A stretch of DNA of 64,000 bases from Paraburkholderia oxyphila NBRC 105797. Its GTDB lineage: Bacteria > Pseudomonadota > Gammaproteobacteria > Burkholderiales > Burkholderiaceae. The stretch is taken from contig NZ_BAYD01000038.1 of NCBI RefSeq assembly GCF_000685075.1, forward strand, positions 29,191 to 93,190, in the 5' to 3' direction. The position numbers and the translations under genes are program-made. The notes under the pieces are model-generated. The model saw nothing but the letters and a program-made list of their open reading frames with translations, made no database searches and was not told the DNA's origin. Numbering within the stretch: position 1 is the stretch's first letter; each line of letters opens with the position of its first letter. Below, piece after piece: positions 30,507 to 39,839 of the stretch.

Positions 30507-30905
30507 TCAGTAATGCAGATTGATCGACGGCAGGCGCGTGCTGGCCTGGCCGTTCGGACGGACTTGCGGCGAGGTGTCGGGATTCGCGCTCATCGAGTAA
30601 CGCGTGCCGAAGTTCGAATGCACGTTGATCTCGACGGGCTTGCCCTTGTCGCGGTATTCGGTGATCTCGGTGCCGGTCGGGCTCACTTCGTGAAAGCTCG
30701 GCGTGCGCGGCACGTCGTTGATGTTGACCTTCGAGGTGACGCGCGCAGCGGGCTGGTTGTTGATCGCGGCCAGATCGGGCAGGCCGGCCCGCTCATTGGC
30801 GGACTGGGCCTCGACGGCGGTCTTTGCGTCGTCGGCTGGCGTGGCCATGGCGACACCGCTGAACGCGAGCGTCGCTGCGAAGGCGGCAAGAAGGTACGGC
30901 TTCAT
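30507..30905 (-). CDS. DUF2782-like small exported protein
   Basis: A 132-residue protein with a signal peptide (MKPYLLAAFAATLAFSGVAM, cut near AMA) and a short C-terminal domain containing EITEYRDKGKPVEINVHSNF, which matches the ExxEYRxxGxxYxIxVxP pattern of DUF2782. DUF2782 genes sit between polA and thrB in many betaproteobacteria, and the same neighbourhood is found here. The function is unknown; it is probably periplasmic. The ATG at 30905 has AGGAG-like sequence upstream. Confidence 0.65.
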   Translation of the reverse strand: MKPYLLAAFAATLAFSGVAMATPADDAKTAVEAQSANERAGLPDLAAINNQPAARVTSKVNINDVPRTPSFHEVSPTGTEITEYRDKGKPVEINVHSNFGTRYSMSANPDTSPQVRPNGQASTRLPSINLHY

Positions 30906-31207
30906 GGTGATTCTCCTGTCGACCAGAGTTGGCGCTTCGGCGCCTCTTACTCTGATCCCATGCAAAGCTGAGAGTGTTCCCTCAATTCTAGCAAATCCGC
31001 GTCCTGCGCCCCGTGTCGGACCTTTGGGGCGAACGGGGCCTGCATGCCGCGTCGATGGGGCCGCTGCGGCGGGGGGGCGGTATCGCCCGGTAGCCGCTTG
31101 CGGCGGGGCTGCGCGCAGCATCCGAATCTCCCGGGCGTGCGAAGGGCGTTGTCAGAATGACCTTCTTCCGTGCTAATGTCGTTCCATATGAACCGAGGCG
31201 AACGAAC
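30906..31207. promoter_or_regulatory. Divergent spacer, DUF2782 gene / amn
   Basis: 302 bases without a gene. TTGTCA at about 31150, followed 17 bases on by GCTAAT, is a fair promoter for amn. Nothing else stands out. Confidence 0.4.
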
Positions 31208-32734
31208 ATGAACAACGAGATCCACCGGCGCGCCTTCATGACGCCCCCACACGACTTTCCGGTCGAAGCATTCGAAGACGCAGCCGACGCCGTCACGCGC
31301 CTGTCCGCCATCTATGAGGCGAACACCTCGTTCCTGCGCGATGCGTTCGCGCGCTATCGGCGCGGCGAGGCGTTGGACCATCGCGTGCGCGCATGCTATC
31401 CGTTCGTGCGCATTCACACGGAGGTCAACACGCACATCGATTCGCGCCGTTCATATGGTTTCGTCGCGGGCCCCGGCGTGTTCGAGACCACCGTCACGCG
31501 CCCCGACCTGTTCAGCAATTACTATCGCGAGCAATTGCGGCTGCTCTCGAAGAACCATCATGTGTCGATCGAAGTCGGGGTGTCGGAGCAGCCCATTCCG
31601 ATTCACTTCGCGTTCGCCGAGGGCATCCACCTCGAAGGCGATCTGGACCGCGAGCGGCTCTTCGCGATGCGCGACATATTCGATACGCCGGACCTGGCCG
31701 AGCTCGACGACCGCATCGTCAACGGCACCTACGAACCGGCGCCCGGCGAGCCGCAGCCGCTCGCGCTCTTCACGGCGCCGCGCGTGGACTTCTCGCTGCA
31801 TCGCCTCAAGCACTACACGGCGACCTCGCCCACGCACGTCCAGAACTACGTCCTCTACACGAACTATCAGTTCTATATCGACGAATTCGTGAAGCTCGGC
31901 CGCGCGATGATGGCGCGCACCGACGACGCCGACTTGCGCAATTACCGCAGCGAATACACGTCGTTCGTGGAGCCGGGCGACGTGGTCACCTACAACGCGA
32001 ATCTCGGCGAGCAGGACGACGAGGGCACGCCGCCCGCGCGTCTGCCGCAGATGCCCGCGTATCACCTCAAGCGCGCGGACGGCAGCGGCATCACGATGAT
32101 CAACATCGGCGTGGGGCCGTCCAATGCGAAGACGATCACGGATCACATCGCGGTGCTGCGCCCGCATGCGTGGATCATGCTCGGCCACTGCGCGGGGCTG
32201 CGCAACACGCAGCGTCTCGGCGACTACGTGCTCGCGCACGGCTACGTGCGCGAGGATCACGTGCTCGATGCCGACTTGCCGCTGTGGGTACCGATTCCGG
32301 CGCTGGCCGAAGTGCAGGTGGCGCTCGAGCGTGCGGTCGCGCAGATCACGCAGCTCGACGGCGTGGAGCTCAAGCGCGTGATGCGCACGGGCACGGTGGC
32401 GAGCGTCGACAATCGCAACTGGGAATTGCGCGAGCACCGCGAGCCGGTGCAGCGTCTTTCGCAGAGCCGCGCGGTGGCGCTCGACATGGAGAGCGCAACG
32501 ATTGCCGCAAACGGCTTCCGTTTTCGCGTGCCGTACGGCACGTTGCTATGCGTCTCCGACAAGCCGCTGCACGGCGAGCTCAAGTTGCCCGGCATGGCCG
32601 ATTCGTTCTATCGCGCGCAAGTGGATCAGCACTTGCAGATAGGCGTGACGGCGATGGAGATCTTGCGCACCAACGGCTTGCACAAGCTGCATAGTCGCAA
32701 GTTGCGCAGCTTTGCCGAAGTGGCGTTTCAGTGA
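31208..32734 (+). CDS. amn: AMP nucleosidase
   Basis: A 508-residue enzyme that cleaves AMP to adenine and ribose-5-phosphate. The C-terminal phosphorylase-type domain contains TMINIGVGPSNAKTITDH, MLGHCAGLRNTQRLGDYVLA and ALDMESATIAANG, all typical of Amn. The N-terminal half is the regulatory domain. The length is in the usual range (about 480-510). The start at 31208 (MNNEIHRRAF) is chosen by similarity and position. It is a monocistronic gene. Confidence 0.93.
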   Translation: MNNEIHRRAFMTPPHDFPVEAFEDAADAVTRLSAIYEANTSFLRDAFARYRRGEALDHRVRACYPFVRIHTEVNTHIDSRRSYGFVAGPGVFETTVTRPDLFSNYYREQLRLLSKNHHVSIEVGVSEQPIPIHFAFAEGIHLEGDLDRERLFAMRDIFDTPDLAELDDRIVNGTYEPAPGEPQPLALFTAPRVDFSLHRLKHYTATSPTHVQNYVLYTNYQFYIDEFVKLGRAMMARTDDADLRNYRSEYTSFVEPGDVVTYNANLGEQDDEGTPPARLPQMPAYHLKRADGSGITMINIGVGPSNAKTITDHIAVLRPHAWIMLGHCAGLRNTQRLGDYVLAHGYVREDHVLDADLPLWVPIPALAEVQVALERAVAQITQLDGVELKRVMRTGTVASVDNRNWELREHREPVQRLSQSRAVALDMESATIAANGFRFRVPYGTLLCVSDKPLHGELKLPGMADSFYRAQVDQHLQIGVTAMEILRTNGLHKLHSRKLRSFAEVAFQ

Positions 32735-32818
32735 AGTAGACAAGACGGTCCGGCGCCTGTGGGGATCTTGCGCGCCGGACTTTCTGGACGATTGCTCAGG
32801 GCGGACTGGCAGAGCGTT

Positions 32819-33133
32819 TCAGCTCAGAGGCACGTAACCTGTTGCGAGCGCGGCTGCGAGCGGCGCGTGCGCATACTTGCCGCCGTCGAGCCTCAGCGCA
32901 ATGTTTTTCGTCTTCATGGTCATGGCGATACGCGTGGCAGCATCGACAGGCAGTGACGTAGGCTGGGCGTAGATGACGTTCGGCGTAGGCGATGTCCGCC
33001 TGGACTGAGCGTCGAGTGCATCATAGAGGGCAAGCGAACGGTACAGGCGGCTTACGAGCCAGGACAACACGATTCCGACGAATATACCGGCGGCAGGAAT
33101 GCCGATGATTTCGGCTACAGGCGAGTATGTCAT
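32819..33133 (-). CDS. Small membrane protein, unknown
   Basis: 104 residues with one clear transmembrane helix (IIGIPAAGIFVGIVLSWLVS) and a polar tail with PTSLPVDAATRIAMTMKTKN. I do not recognise a family. Its ATG overlaps the stop of the upstream gene (ATGA), which is the best evidence that both are real. Base composition is less GC-rich than the neighbours. Confidence 0.5.
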   Translation of the reverse strand: MTYSPVAEIIGIPAAGIFVGIVLSWLVSRLYRSLALYDALDAQSRRTSPTPNVIYAQPTSLPVDAATRIAMTMKTKNIALRLDGGKYAHAPLAAALATGYVPLS

Positions 33134-33726
33134 TTATTGAACCGCTCAAGAGTGGCCTTTAACAAGGTCAGGCTGGCTGCGATGCCGTAGGCAATGCAGC
33201 TTTCCGTTTGTGGTGTTCCCCATGTAGTGGAGATGCTAGCACTGCCGTCAGGGTGAAGACGCAACAGCCAGAGGACAAATATGCCGCCGGACAAGAAAAG
33301 TGCGAAGATGGCCAGGCCAACATTTGCATACCCGATGTATCTTGTCGTCCTGTTGCGCCGGATGTCGGCACGGTAGGTGCAGGCCCATTGCTTGCGAGCG
33401 GAGAATTGAAGTATTGAAGGGGGCTGGGGCAGTGCGATCAGCCTCGGCAGACTGCCTGGCATGCTCATGCAGGGCAGGGCCATCGTGAGAGCCGCCGCCA
33501 TCATGGTGGGCGAGAAGAAGTCCAGCGAGTGGCACGCGCTACGCGCGCGCAGCGCGCACAGTTCGTCGCGAAGTTTGTATTCGACGAGGATGAGCACCAG
33601 CGGCGCAACGACCACGATGGCGATGACGAGCCAGTTCGCCTGGGCCTGTCCTGCTCCGGCGTAACCTTCGATCAGATAGTTCTGCGAAAAGGCCTCAATT
33701 GGCCGTTTGGCGAATAGCGCCGGCAT
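33130..33726 (-). CDS. Membrane protein, unknown
   Basis: 198 residues with hydrophobic segments at about 33-50 (LVIAIVVVAPLVLILVEY), 68-90 and 135-160 (VGLAIFALFLSGGIFVLWLL). No domain is recognised. It is translationally coupled to the small protein that follows. It lies 67 bases downstream of the ChrA pair on the same strand but is less GC-rich, so it may be an inserted two-gene unit rather than part of chromate transport. Confidence 0.5.
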   Translation of the reverse strand: MPALFAKRPIEAFSQNYLIEGYAGAGQAQANWLVIAIVVVAPLVLILVEYKLRDELCALRARSACHSLDFFSPTMMAAALTMALPCMSMPGSLPRLIALPQPPSILQFSARKQWACTYRADIRRNRTTRYIGYANVGLAIFALFLSGGIFVLWLLRLHPDGSASISTTWGTPQTESCIAYGIAASLTLLKATLERFNK

Positions 33727-33792
33727 GCTTGGCCGGCCTGTGGGTCGCTAGCCGCGATTGGGCTCATCCGGACGAATGACGGCTCGGGGCCG

Positions 33793-34320
33793 CTACTGCC
33801 CGAATCCCGTCAACCCGATCAGGCTCCCCGCCGCGAGCAGCCACAGCGGATGAATCTTCGTGCGCATTGCGAGCACGGCACACACGCCCGTGATAGCCCA
33901 CGCGATCCACGTCGGATCGGAGGCTTTCGCAATCAGCATTGCGCTCGCGGCCACGAGCCCCGCCGTGACCGGCACGAGCCCGCGCTGCGCGCTACGCCGC
34001 CATGGCCGGTCCTTGAAGCGATCCCACGCGTGAAGCGCGGCCACTGTCACGAGCGAGGACGGCCCGAACTTCGCCACCGACGTCACGAGCATGCCGGCCC
34101 AGCCGGCCACGTGCCAGCCCACGAGCGTCACGATCATCATGTTCGGCCCAGGCGCGGCCTGGGCGAGTGCAAACAGCGCGCTGAACTCGCTCGCGGGCAT
34201 CCAGTGATGCACCTCCACGACCTGGCGCTGCATCTCCGGCAGGATCGTGTTGCCGCCGCCGAAGGCGAGCAGCGAGAGCTGGCAGAAGATCGTGGCGAGC
34301 GCAATGAGTGTGGCGCTCAT
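33793..34320 (-). CDS. chrA: ChrA-family transporter, second half-size subunit
   Basis: A 175-residue single-domain chromate transporter protein: SLLAFGGGNTILPEMQRQVV and ALAQAAPGPNMMIVTLVG carry the FGG and PGP motifs of CHR domains. Two short CHR proteins together form one functional unit in this subfamily. The ATG overlaps the stop of the first subunit (ATGA). Chromate efflux or sulfate-type transport is family knowledge; the true substrate is open. Confidence 0.88.
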   Translation of the reverse strand: MSATLIALATIFCQLSLLAFGGGNTILPEMQRQVVEVHHWMPASEFSALFALAQAAPGPNMMIVTLVGWHVAGWAGMLVTSVAKFGPSSLVTVAALHAWDRFKDRPWRRSAQRGLVPVTAGLVAASAMLIAKASDPTWIAWAITGVCAVLAMRTKIHPLWLLAAGSLIGLTGFGQ

Positions 34321-34919
34321 TGCGCTTCTCCCGCGCGGCGGGCGGCACGGGCCGCAACGGCGATGCCGACCGGCGTGAGCACGAGCATGGTGGGCAAGAG
34401 CGGCACGCGCAACAGCGCGATGGCGATGAAACCCAGCAATGCAATCACGGCAGCGGCCGGGTCGCGGCGCAGCGGCAGCACGATCTTCGCGGCCATGGCG
34501 ATCAGGAGCCCGGCTGCGGCGGCGGCGAGGCCGACGAACAGGTGCCGCACGTGCGGATCGTTCTGCGTGCGCTCGTAGAGCACGCCCAGCCCGATTACGA
34601 CGAGCGACGGCCCGGCGATCAGCCCGAGCAGCCCGGCGAGGGCGCCGCGCCAGCCCCTGAAGCGCATGCCTACCGCCACTGAAAGGTTGATCACGTTGCC
34701 GCCGGGCAGGAATTGGCACAGTCCGAGCAGGTCCGTGAATTCGGCGGCCGAGAGCCAGCGGCGCTGCTCGACGATGGCGCGGCGCGCGAGCGGCAGCGCG
34801 CCGCCGAAGGACGTGAAGCCGAGGCCGAGAAAGCCGAGGAACAGATCGCGCACGCCGGGCGCGTTGTCTGTGGGGATGGCGGTGGCCTCGGAGGTGGAGG
34901 AGACGGGATGTTGTTTCAT
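34317..34919 (-). CDS. chrA: ChrA-family transporter, first half-size subunit
   Basis: A 200-residue CHR-domain membrane protein with LGFTSFGGALPLARRAIVEQ and LCQFLPGGNVINLSVAVG. The pair is divergent from a LysR gene with a perfect palindrome between them, so LysR control is likely. Confidence 0.88.
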   Translation of the reverse strand: MKQHPVSSTSEATAIPTDNAPGVRDLFLGFLGLGFTSFGGALPLARRAIVEQRRWLSAAEFTDLLGLCQFLPGGNVINLSVAVGMRFRGWRGALAGLLGLIAGPSLVVIGLGVLYERTQNDPHVRHLFVGLAAAAAGLLIAMAAKIVLPLRRDPAAAVIALLGFIAIALLRVPLLPTMLVLTPVGIAVAARAARRAGEAQ

Positions 34920-34992
34920 GCGAAGACCTCGATGGCAAGCTCGAAGCGTAGCGCCGAACCTCCCTCGCGCAAAACGATTTCTCGGCCGGGTT

Positions 34993-35013
34993 CTTGTGAC
35001 CTAGAATCACAAG
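34993..35013. promoter_or_regulatory. LysR-type palindrome between chrA and its regulator
   Basis: CTTGTGA and TCACAAG are perfect 7-base arms around a 7-base centre and contain a T-N11-A core. The site ends one base before the LysR start codon, so binding should repress the regulator itself. Confidence 0.65.
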
Positions 35014-35014
35014 C

Positions 35015-35920
35015 ATGGCTCGCTCCCTTCCTCCCTTCCCTGCGCTGCGCGCGTTCGAAGCCGCGGCGCGGCACAACAGCTTCACCGCCGCGGCGGCCGA
35101 GCTCCATGTGACTCACGGTGCAATCAGTCGCCAGGTGGCGGCGCTGGAGGCGTGGGTGGGCGTGCAGGTGTTTCATCGGCACGGCAAGCGCGTCGCCCTG
35201 ACCGAGGACGGGCGGCGCTATCTCGGGGCCGTGCAGGGGGCGTTCGACAGCATCGCGCGCGCCACGGCGGAACTGCGCGATACCGGCGTCGTCCGCGTGC
35301 TGCGCGTGAATGCGCTGCCCACCTTCGCCATGAAGTGGCTGCTGCCGCGTCTTTCGCAATTCCAGCGTCTCGCGCCCAACGTCGAATTGCGTCTTGCCAC
35401 GTCGAACGCGCCCGTCGAGACGCTCGATGCGTTCGACGTTGCCGTGCGGCGCGGGCCGGCGCATTGGCCGGACTGCGCGAGCGGCTATTTTCTCGACGAA
35501 ACGGAGTTGCCGGTGTGCAGTCCGGCGCTATTGAAGCGTGCGCCGATCCAGTGCGCCAACGATCTCGCGCGCCACGTCCTGCTGCACTCGGACACGCGCC
35601 CCGATGCGTGGCGCACATGGCTCGCCGCCGCCGGCGTCACGGCCAAGTGCAGGAAGAAGCAGTCGTTCGACCATTTCTATCTGGCCTTGCAGGCCGCGGA
35701 GGACGGGCTCGGTGTGGCGCTCGGACCGCTGCCGTTGCTGGACGACGAGCTGGCTTCGGGGCGCCTCGTCGCGCCGCTTGCCGGCCCGCATCTGGATGCG
35801 CGCGGCTACTGGTGGGTTGCGCGACGCGAGGTGGCGGACGTGCCCGTGGTCGCGCAGTTTTGCCGGTGGCTCGAAGAGCAGGCCAGTGCCGGGCAGCACG
35901 AGCGTAACGGGGTGAGTTGA
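35015..35920 (+). CDS. LysR-family regulator (GcvA-like)
   Basis: A 301-residue LysR protein with the GcvA-type opening LPPFPALRAFEAAARHNSF and helix-turn-helix FTAAAAELHVTHGAISRQVA, then a substrate-binding-like effector domain. It is divergent from the chrA pair and probably controls it. Confidence 0.9.
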   Translation: MARSLPPFPALRAFEAAARHNSFTAAAAELHVTHGAISRQVAALEAWVGVQVFHRHGKRVALTEDGRRYLGAVQGAFDSIARATAELRDTGVVRVLRVNALPTFAMKWLLPRLSQFQRLAPNVELRLATSNAPVETLDAFDVAVRRGPAHWPDCASGYFLDETELPVCSPALLKRAPIQCANDLARHVLLHSDTRPDAWRTWLAAAGVTAKCRKKQSFDHFYLALQAAEDGLGVALGPLPLLDDELASGRLVAPLAGPHLDARGYWWVARREVADVPVVAQFCRWLEEQASAGQHERNGVS

Positions 35921-35966
35921 GGCCGGGCATGCAAGTCGCGCGCCTGAAAGCCCGAAGAAAGTTTTT

Positions 35967-36001
35967 CGCATGTGCCGGGCCTGCGCGGCGCGGCACATGC
36001 G
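35967..36001. terminator. Large hairpin between convergent LysR and LOG genes
   Basis: CGCATGTGCCG and CGGCACATGCG pair perfectly (11 bp) over a 13-base loop. The A/T run lies on the side that would serve minus-strand transcripts poorly on plus and weakly on minus, so termination is possible but unproven. Confidence 0.45.
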
Positions 36002-36087
36002 AGCGCTGCGAAGTCAGCGCGTCAGGCTGGTTGTGCAGCGCACTCGCGCGCGGGCGCGAGGCGCCGGCACGCGAGTGACGTCGAACA

Positions 36088-36843
36088 TCAAAGATAGAAC
36101 ATGCGGTCTTCGTCGGGCTCGGGGCGGCTCGGATGTTCCTTCTCCGGCTCCTCGCCGCTGTCCTCGTAGAACTTGAGCACGGCTTCGAGCACCTGGTCGG
36201 GGTCGTCGATCACCTGCATCAGGTCCATGTCTTCCGGATTGATCAGACCCATCGGCACGAGCGCCGCGCGGAACCAGTCGAGCAGGCCCTTCCAGAACTC
36301 GGCGCCCACCAGAATGATGGGCACGTGGCGCGACTTCTTGGTCTGGATGAGCGTGAGCACCTCGGCCAGTTCGTCGAGCGTGCCGAAGCCGCCCGGCATC
36401 ACGATCACCGCGTCGGAGTTCTTGACGAAGGTGACCTTGCGCGTGAAGAAGTGGCGAAAGCGCAGCGAGATGTCCTGCCACTGGTTGCCCGATTGCTCGT
36501 GCGGCAACTCGATGTTCAGGCCCACGGAAGGCGACTTGCCCGCGTGCGCGCCCTGGTTGGCGGCTTCCATGATGCCGGGGCCGCCGCCCGAGATCACGGC
36601 GAAGCCCGCGTCCGAGACTTTGCGCGCGATCGTTTTGGCGAGCTGGTAGTACGGCGAGTCCGGTTTCAGGCGCGCAGAACCGTAGATGCTGACCGCTGGC
36701 CGGATCTCGGACAGGTATTCGGTCGCCTCGATAAACTCTGCCATAATCGTGAACATCTGCCACGATGCGCGCGCCTTCTTGGCCGTTGCGCGCTCTTGAT
36801 CTGCGAGTGAACGCAGACTCGGAATCACTTTTCTCTTGTCCAT
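36088..36843 (-). CDS. LOG family protein (TIGR00730, cytokinin-riboside-5'-monophosphate phosphoribohydrolase-like)
   Basis: A 251-residue Rossmann-fold protein with both LOG motifs, GGGPGIMEAAN (86-96) and PGGFGTLDE (150-158). LOG enzymes remove ribose-phosphate from modified or plain AMP. The N-terminal 45 residues are an extra charged segment common in the longer bacterial forms. Its start codon is only one base from the polA start on the other strand. Confidence 0.88.
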   Translation of the reverse strand: MDKRKVIPSLRSLADQERATAKKARASWQMFTIMAEFIEATEYLSEIRPAVSIYGSARLKPDSPYYQLAKTIARKVSDAGFAVISGGGPGIMEAANQGAHAGKSPSVGLNIELPHEQSGNQWQDISLRFRHFFTRKVTFVKNSDAVIVMPGGFGTLDELAEVLTLIQTKKSRHVPIILVGAEFWKGLLDWFRAALVPMGLINPEDMDLMQVIDDPDQVLEAVLKFYEDSGEEPEKEHPSRPEPDEDRMFYL

Positions 36844-36844
36844 A

Positions 36845-39670
36845 ATGCCTGAAGAACTACGCGTGGATACAAAGCTACAGCAACAAACTGGGCTGGAAGG
36901 TAAGACCCTGCTGCTGGTCGACGGTTCTAGCTACCTCTATCGTGCCTTCCATGCGATGCCTGATCTGCGCGGTCCAGACGGCGAACCGACAGGTGCGCTA
37001 TACGGCATCATCAATATGCTGCGTCGCATGCGCAAGGACGTTACGGCAGAGTATAGCGCGTGCGTGTTCGATGCAAAGGGCAAGACGTTTCGTGACGACT
37101 GGTATCCCGACTACAAGGCGAACCGGCCATCCATGCCCGAGCCGCTCGCGGCGCAAATCGCGCCTATCCACGAGGCCGTGCGCGCGCTCGGCTGGCCGCT
37201 GCTGATGATCGAAGGCGTCGAGGCCGACGACGTGATCGGCACGCTCGCCAGCCAGGCGGAACAGCTCGGCATGAAGGTGGTCGTGTCCACGGGCGACAAG
37301 GACCTCGCGCAACTCGTGACCGACCACGTCACGCTCATCAACACGATGACCAACGAGACGCTCGACCGCGAAGGCGTGATCGCGAAGTTCGGCGTGCCGC
37401 CGGAGCGCATCGTCGACTATCTCTCGCTGATCGGCGACACGGTGGACAACGTGCCGGGCGTGAACAAGTGCGGCCCGAAGACGGCGGTGAAGTGGCTCAC
37501 GCAATACGGCACGCTCGACGGTATCGTCGAGCATGTGGATGAAATCAAGGGCGCCGTCGGTGGCTATCTGCGCGACGCGCTCGACTTCCTGCCGATGGCG
37601 AAGAAGCTCGTCACGGTCGAGACGGCGTGCAATCTCGCGCCTCACCTCGAATCGATCGAGGCGTCGCTCGCCACGCTTCCCGAGGCGCTCGAAGACCTGC
37701 GCGATATCTTCGCGCGTCACGGCTTCAAAACCTGGCTGCGTGAAGCGACCGACGCCATTCAGAACGGGACCGTGGCTGCGCCCACGGCCACGGCCACGGC
37801 GGATAAGGCGGACAAGGCGCCCGAGAAGGACGCGAACGTGCAGCCCGCATTGTTCGTCGATGCGCCGCGCCACTACGACACGATCCAGACATGGGATCAG
37901 TTCGACGCGTGGCTCAGTAAGATCGAAGCGGCAAAGCTCACCGCGTTCGACACGGAAACCACTGCGCTCGATCCGATGGTGGCGAAGCTCGTGGGCATGT
38001 CGTTCTCCACCGAGCCTGGCAGTGCCGCGTATCTGCCGCTCGCGCATCGCGGGCCCGACGCACCCGAGCAACTGCCGCTCGACGAAGTACTCGCGCGCCT
38101 GAAGCCGTGGCTCGAAAGCGAGCAGCACAAGAAGGTCGGCCAGCACATGAAGTACGACGAGCAGGTGCTCGCGAACTATGGCATCGAGCTGAACGGCGTC
38201 GAGTACGACACGCTGCTCGAATCGTACGTGCTCGAATCGCATCGCACCCACGACATGGACAGCCTCGCGCTGCGCCACCTCGGCATCAAGACGATCAAGT
38301 ACGAAGAGGTCGCGGGCAAGGGCGCGCAGCAGATCGGCTTCGACGAAGTGGCGCTCGCGCAGGCCGCCGAATACGCAGCCGAAGACGCCGATGTCACGCT
38401 GCAACTGCACCTCGCGCTCTATCCGCAGATCGTGACCGAGAAGGGCCTCGATTATGTGTATCGCGAGATCGAATTGCCCACCTCGCGTGTGCTGCGCAAG
38501 ATGGAGCGCAATGGCGTCCTGATCGACACGGAGCGGCTGGAGAAGCAGAGCGCCGAGATCGCGGTGCGGCTCGTCGAGCTCGAACAGCAGGCCTACGCGC
38601 TCGCGGGCGGCGAGTTCAATCTCGGCTCGCCCAAGCAGATTGGCCAGATCTTCTTCGAGAAGCTGCAACTGCCGGTCGTGAAGAAGACGCCGAGCGGTGC
38701 GCCGTCCACCGACGAAGAAGTGCTGCAGAAGCTCGCCGAGGACTACCCGCTGCCCAAGCTGCTGCTCGAGCATCGCGGCCTTGCCAAGCTCAAGTCCACC
38801 TACACCGACAAGCTGCCGCGCATGGTCAACGCGCAAACGGGCCGCGTCCACACGAACTACGCGCAGGCGGTGGCGGTCACGGGCCGGCTCGCCTCGAACG
38901 ATCCGAATCTGCAGAACATTCCCGTGCGCACGGGCGAAGGGCGGCGCATCCGCGAGGCGTTCATTGCGCCGCCGGGCTGCAAGATCGTGTCCGCCGATTA
39001 TTCGCAGATCGAACTGCGCATCATGGCGCACATCTCGGGCGACGAGTCATTGCTCGAGGCGTTCAAGCGCGGCGACGACATCCACCGCGCCACGGCGGCG
39101 GAAGTGTTCGGCGTGATGCCGCTCGAAGTGAGCAACGACCAGCGGCGCATCGCCAAGGTCATCAACTTCGGGCTGATCTACGGCATGAGCGCGTTTGGCC
39201 TTGCCTCGAATCTCGGCATCACGCGCGATGCGGCCAAGCTCTATATCGACCGCTATTTCGCGCGTTACCCGGGCGTGGCGCGCTACATGGACGAGACCCG
39301 CATGGACGCGAAATCGCGCGGCTATGTCGAGACCGTGTTCGGCCGCCGCCTGTGGCTACCCGAGATCAACGGCGGCAACGGTCCGCGCCGCCAGGCCGCC
39401 GAGCGTGCCGCCATCAACGCGCCGATGCAGGGCACGGCCGCCGATCTCATCAAGCTTTCGATGATCGCCGTGCAGCAGTGGCTCGACAAGCGCAAGATCG
39501 GCACGAAGATGATCATGCAGGTCCACGACGAACTGGTGCTCGAAGTGCCCGACGACGAGCTCGCCGAAGTGCGCAAGTGCTTGCCGGAACTGATGTGCTC
39601 GGTGGCGAAGCTGAAGGTGCCGCTCGTGGCCGAAGTGGGTGTGGGTGCGAACTGGGAAGAAGCGCACTGA
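36845..39670 (+). CDS. polA: DNA polymerase I
   Basis: A 941-residue polymerase with all three domains. The N-terminal 5'-3' exonuclease starts KTLLLVDGSSYLYRAFHAMP. The 3'-5' proofreading domain has intact acidic motifs (AFDTETTALD, KYDEQVL, EDADVTLQLH). The polymerase domain shows motif A (SADYSQIELRIMAHIS), the O helix (RRIAKVINFGLIYGMSAFG) and motif C (QVHDELVLE). The ATG at 36845 is chosen; a TTG at 36836 is also in frame. The promoter must lie within the divergent LOG gene. Confidence 0.97.
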   Translation: MPEELRVDTKLQQQTGLEGKTLLLVDGSSYLYRAFHAMPDLRGPDGEPTGALYGIINMLRRMRKDVTAEYSACVFDAKGKTFRDDWYPDYKANRPSMPEPLAAQIAPIHEAVRALGWPLLMIEGVEADDVIGTLASQAEQLGMKVVVSTGDKDLAQLVTDHVTLINTMTNETLDREGVIAKFGVPPERIVDYLSLIGDTVDNVPGVNKCGPKTAVKWLTQYGTLDGIVEHVDEIKGAVGGYLRDALDFLPMAKKLVTVETACNLAPHLESIEASLATLPEALEDLRDIFARHGFKTWLREATDAIQNGTVAAPTATATADKADKAPEKDANVQPALFVDAPRHYDTIQTWDQFDAWLSKIEAAKLTAFDTETTALDPMVAKLVGMSFSTEPGSAAYLPLAHRGPDAPEQLPLDEVLARLKPWLESEQHKKVGQHMKYDEQVLANYGIELNGVEYDTLLESYVLESHRTHDMDSLALRHLGIKTIKYEEVAGKGAQQIGFDEVALAQAAEYAAEDADVTLQLHLALYPQIVTEKGLDYVYREIELPTSRVLRKMERNGVLIDTERLEKQSAEIAVRLVELEQQAYALAGGEFNLGSPKQIGQIFFEKLQLPVVKKTPSGAPSTDEEVLQKLAEDYPLPKLLLEHRGLAKLKSTYTDKLPRMVNAQTGRVHTNYAQAVAVTGRLASNDPNLQNIPVRTGEGRRIREAFIAPPGCKIVSADYSQIELRIMAHISGDESLLEAFKRGDDIHRATAAEVFGVMPLEVSNDQRRIAKVINFGLIYGMSAFGLASNLGITRDAAKLYIDRYFARYPGVARYMDETRMDAKSRGYVETVFGRRLWLPEINGGNGPRRQAAERAAINAPMQGTAADLIKLSMIAVQQWLDKRKIGTKMIMQVHDELVLEVPDDELAEVRKCLPELMCSVAKLKVPLVAEVGVGANWEEAH

Positions 39671-39839
39671 GGGTGCACGCGGGGGATGCAGAGCACGCGC
39701 CCGGACAGGCCGTAACCGTAGCCGCGCCGTTGCGCAAGCGGCCGGTGCAGATGTCGCTAATGCGCACCGCGCGTCTTGCCGCGGTGCGCCGCGTCAGCCG
39801 ACAATGAGCCGGAGACCGACGCCGCGCAGCCTGTGAGCG

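Noticed and set aside
35967..36001. Small RNA gene between LysR and LOG genes
   Set aside because: A single strong hairpin without promoter or proper T-run; better read as a convergent-gene hairpin.
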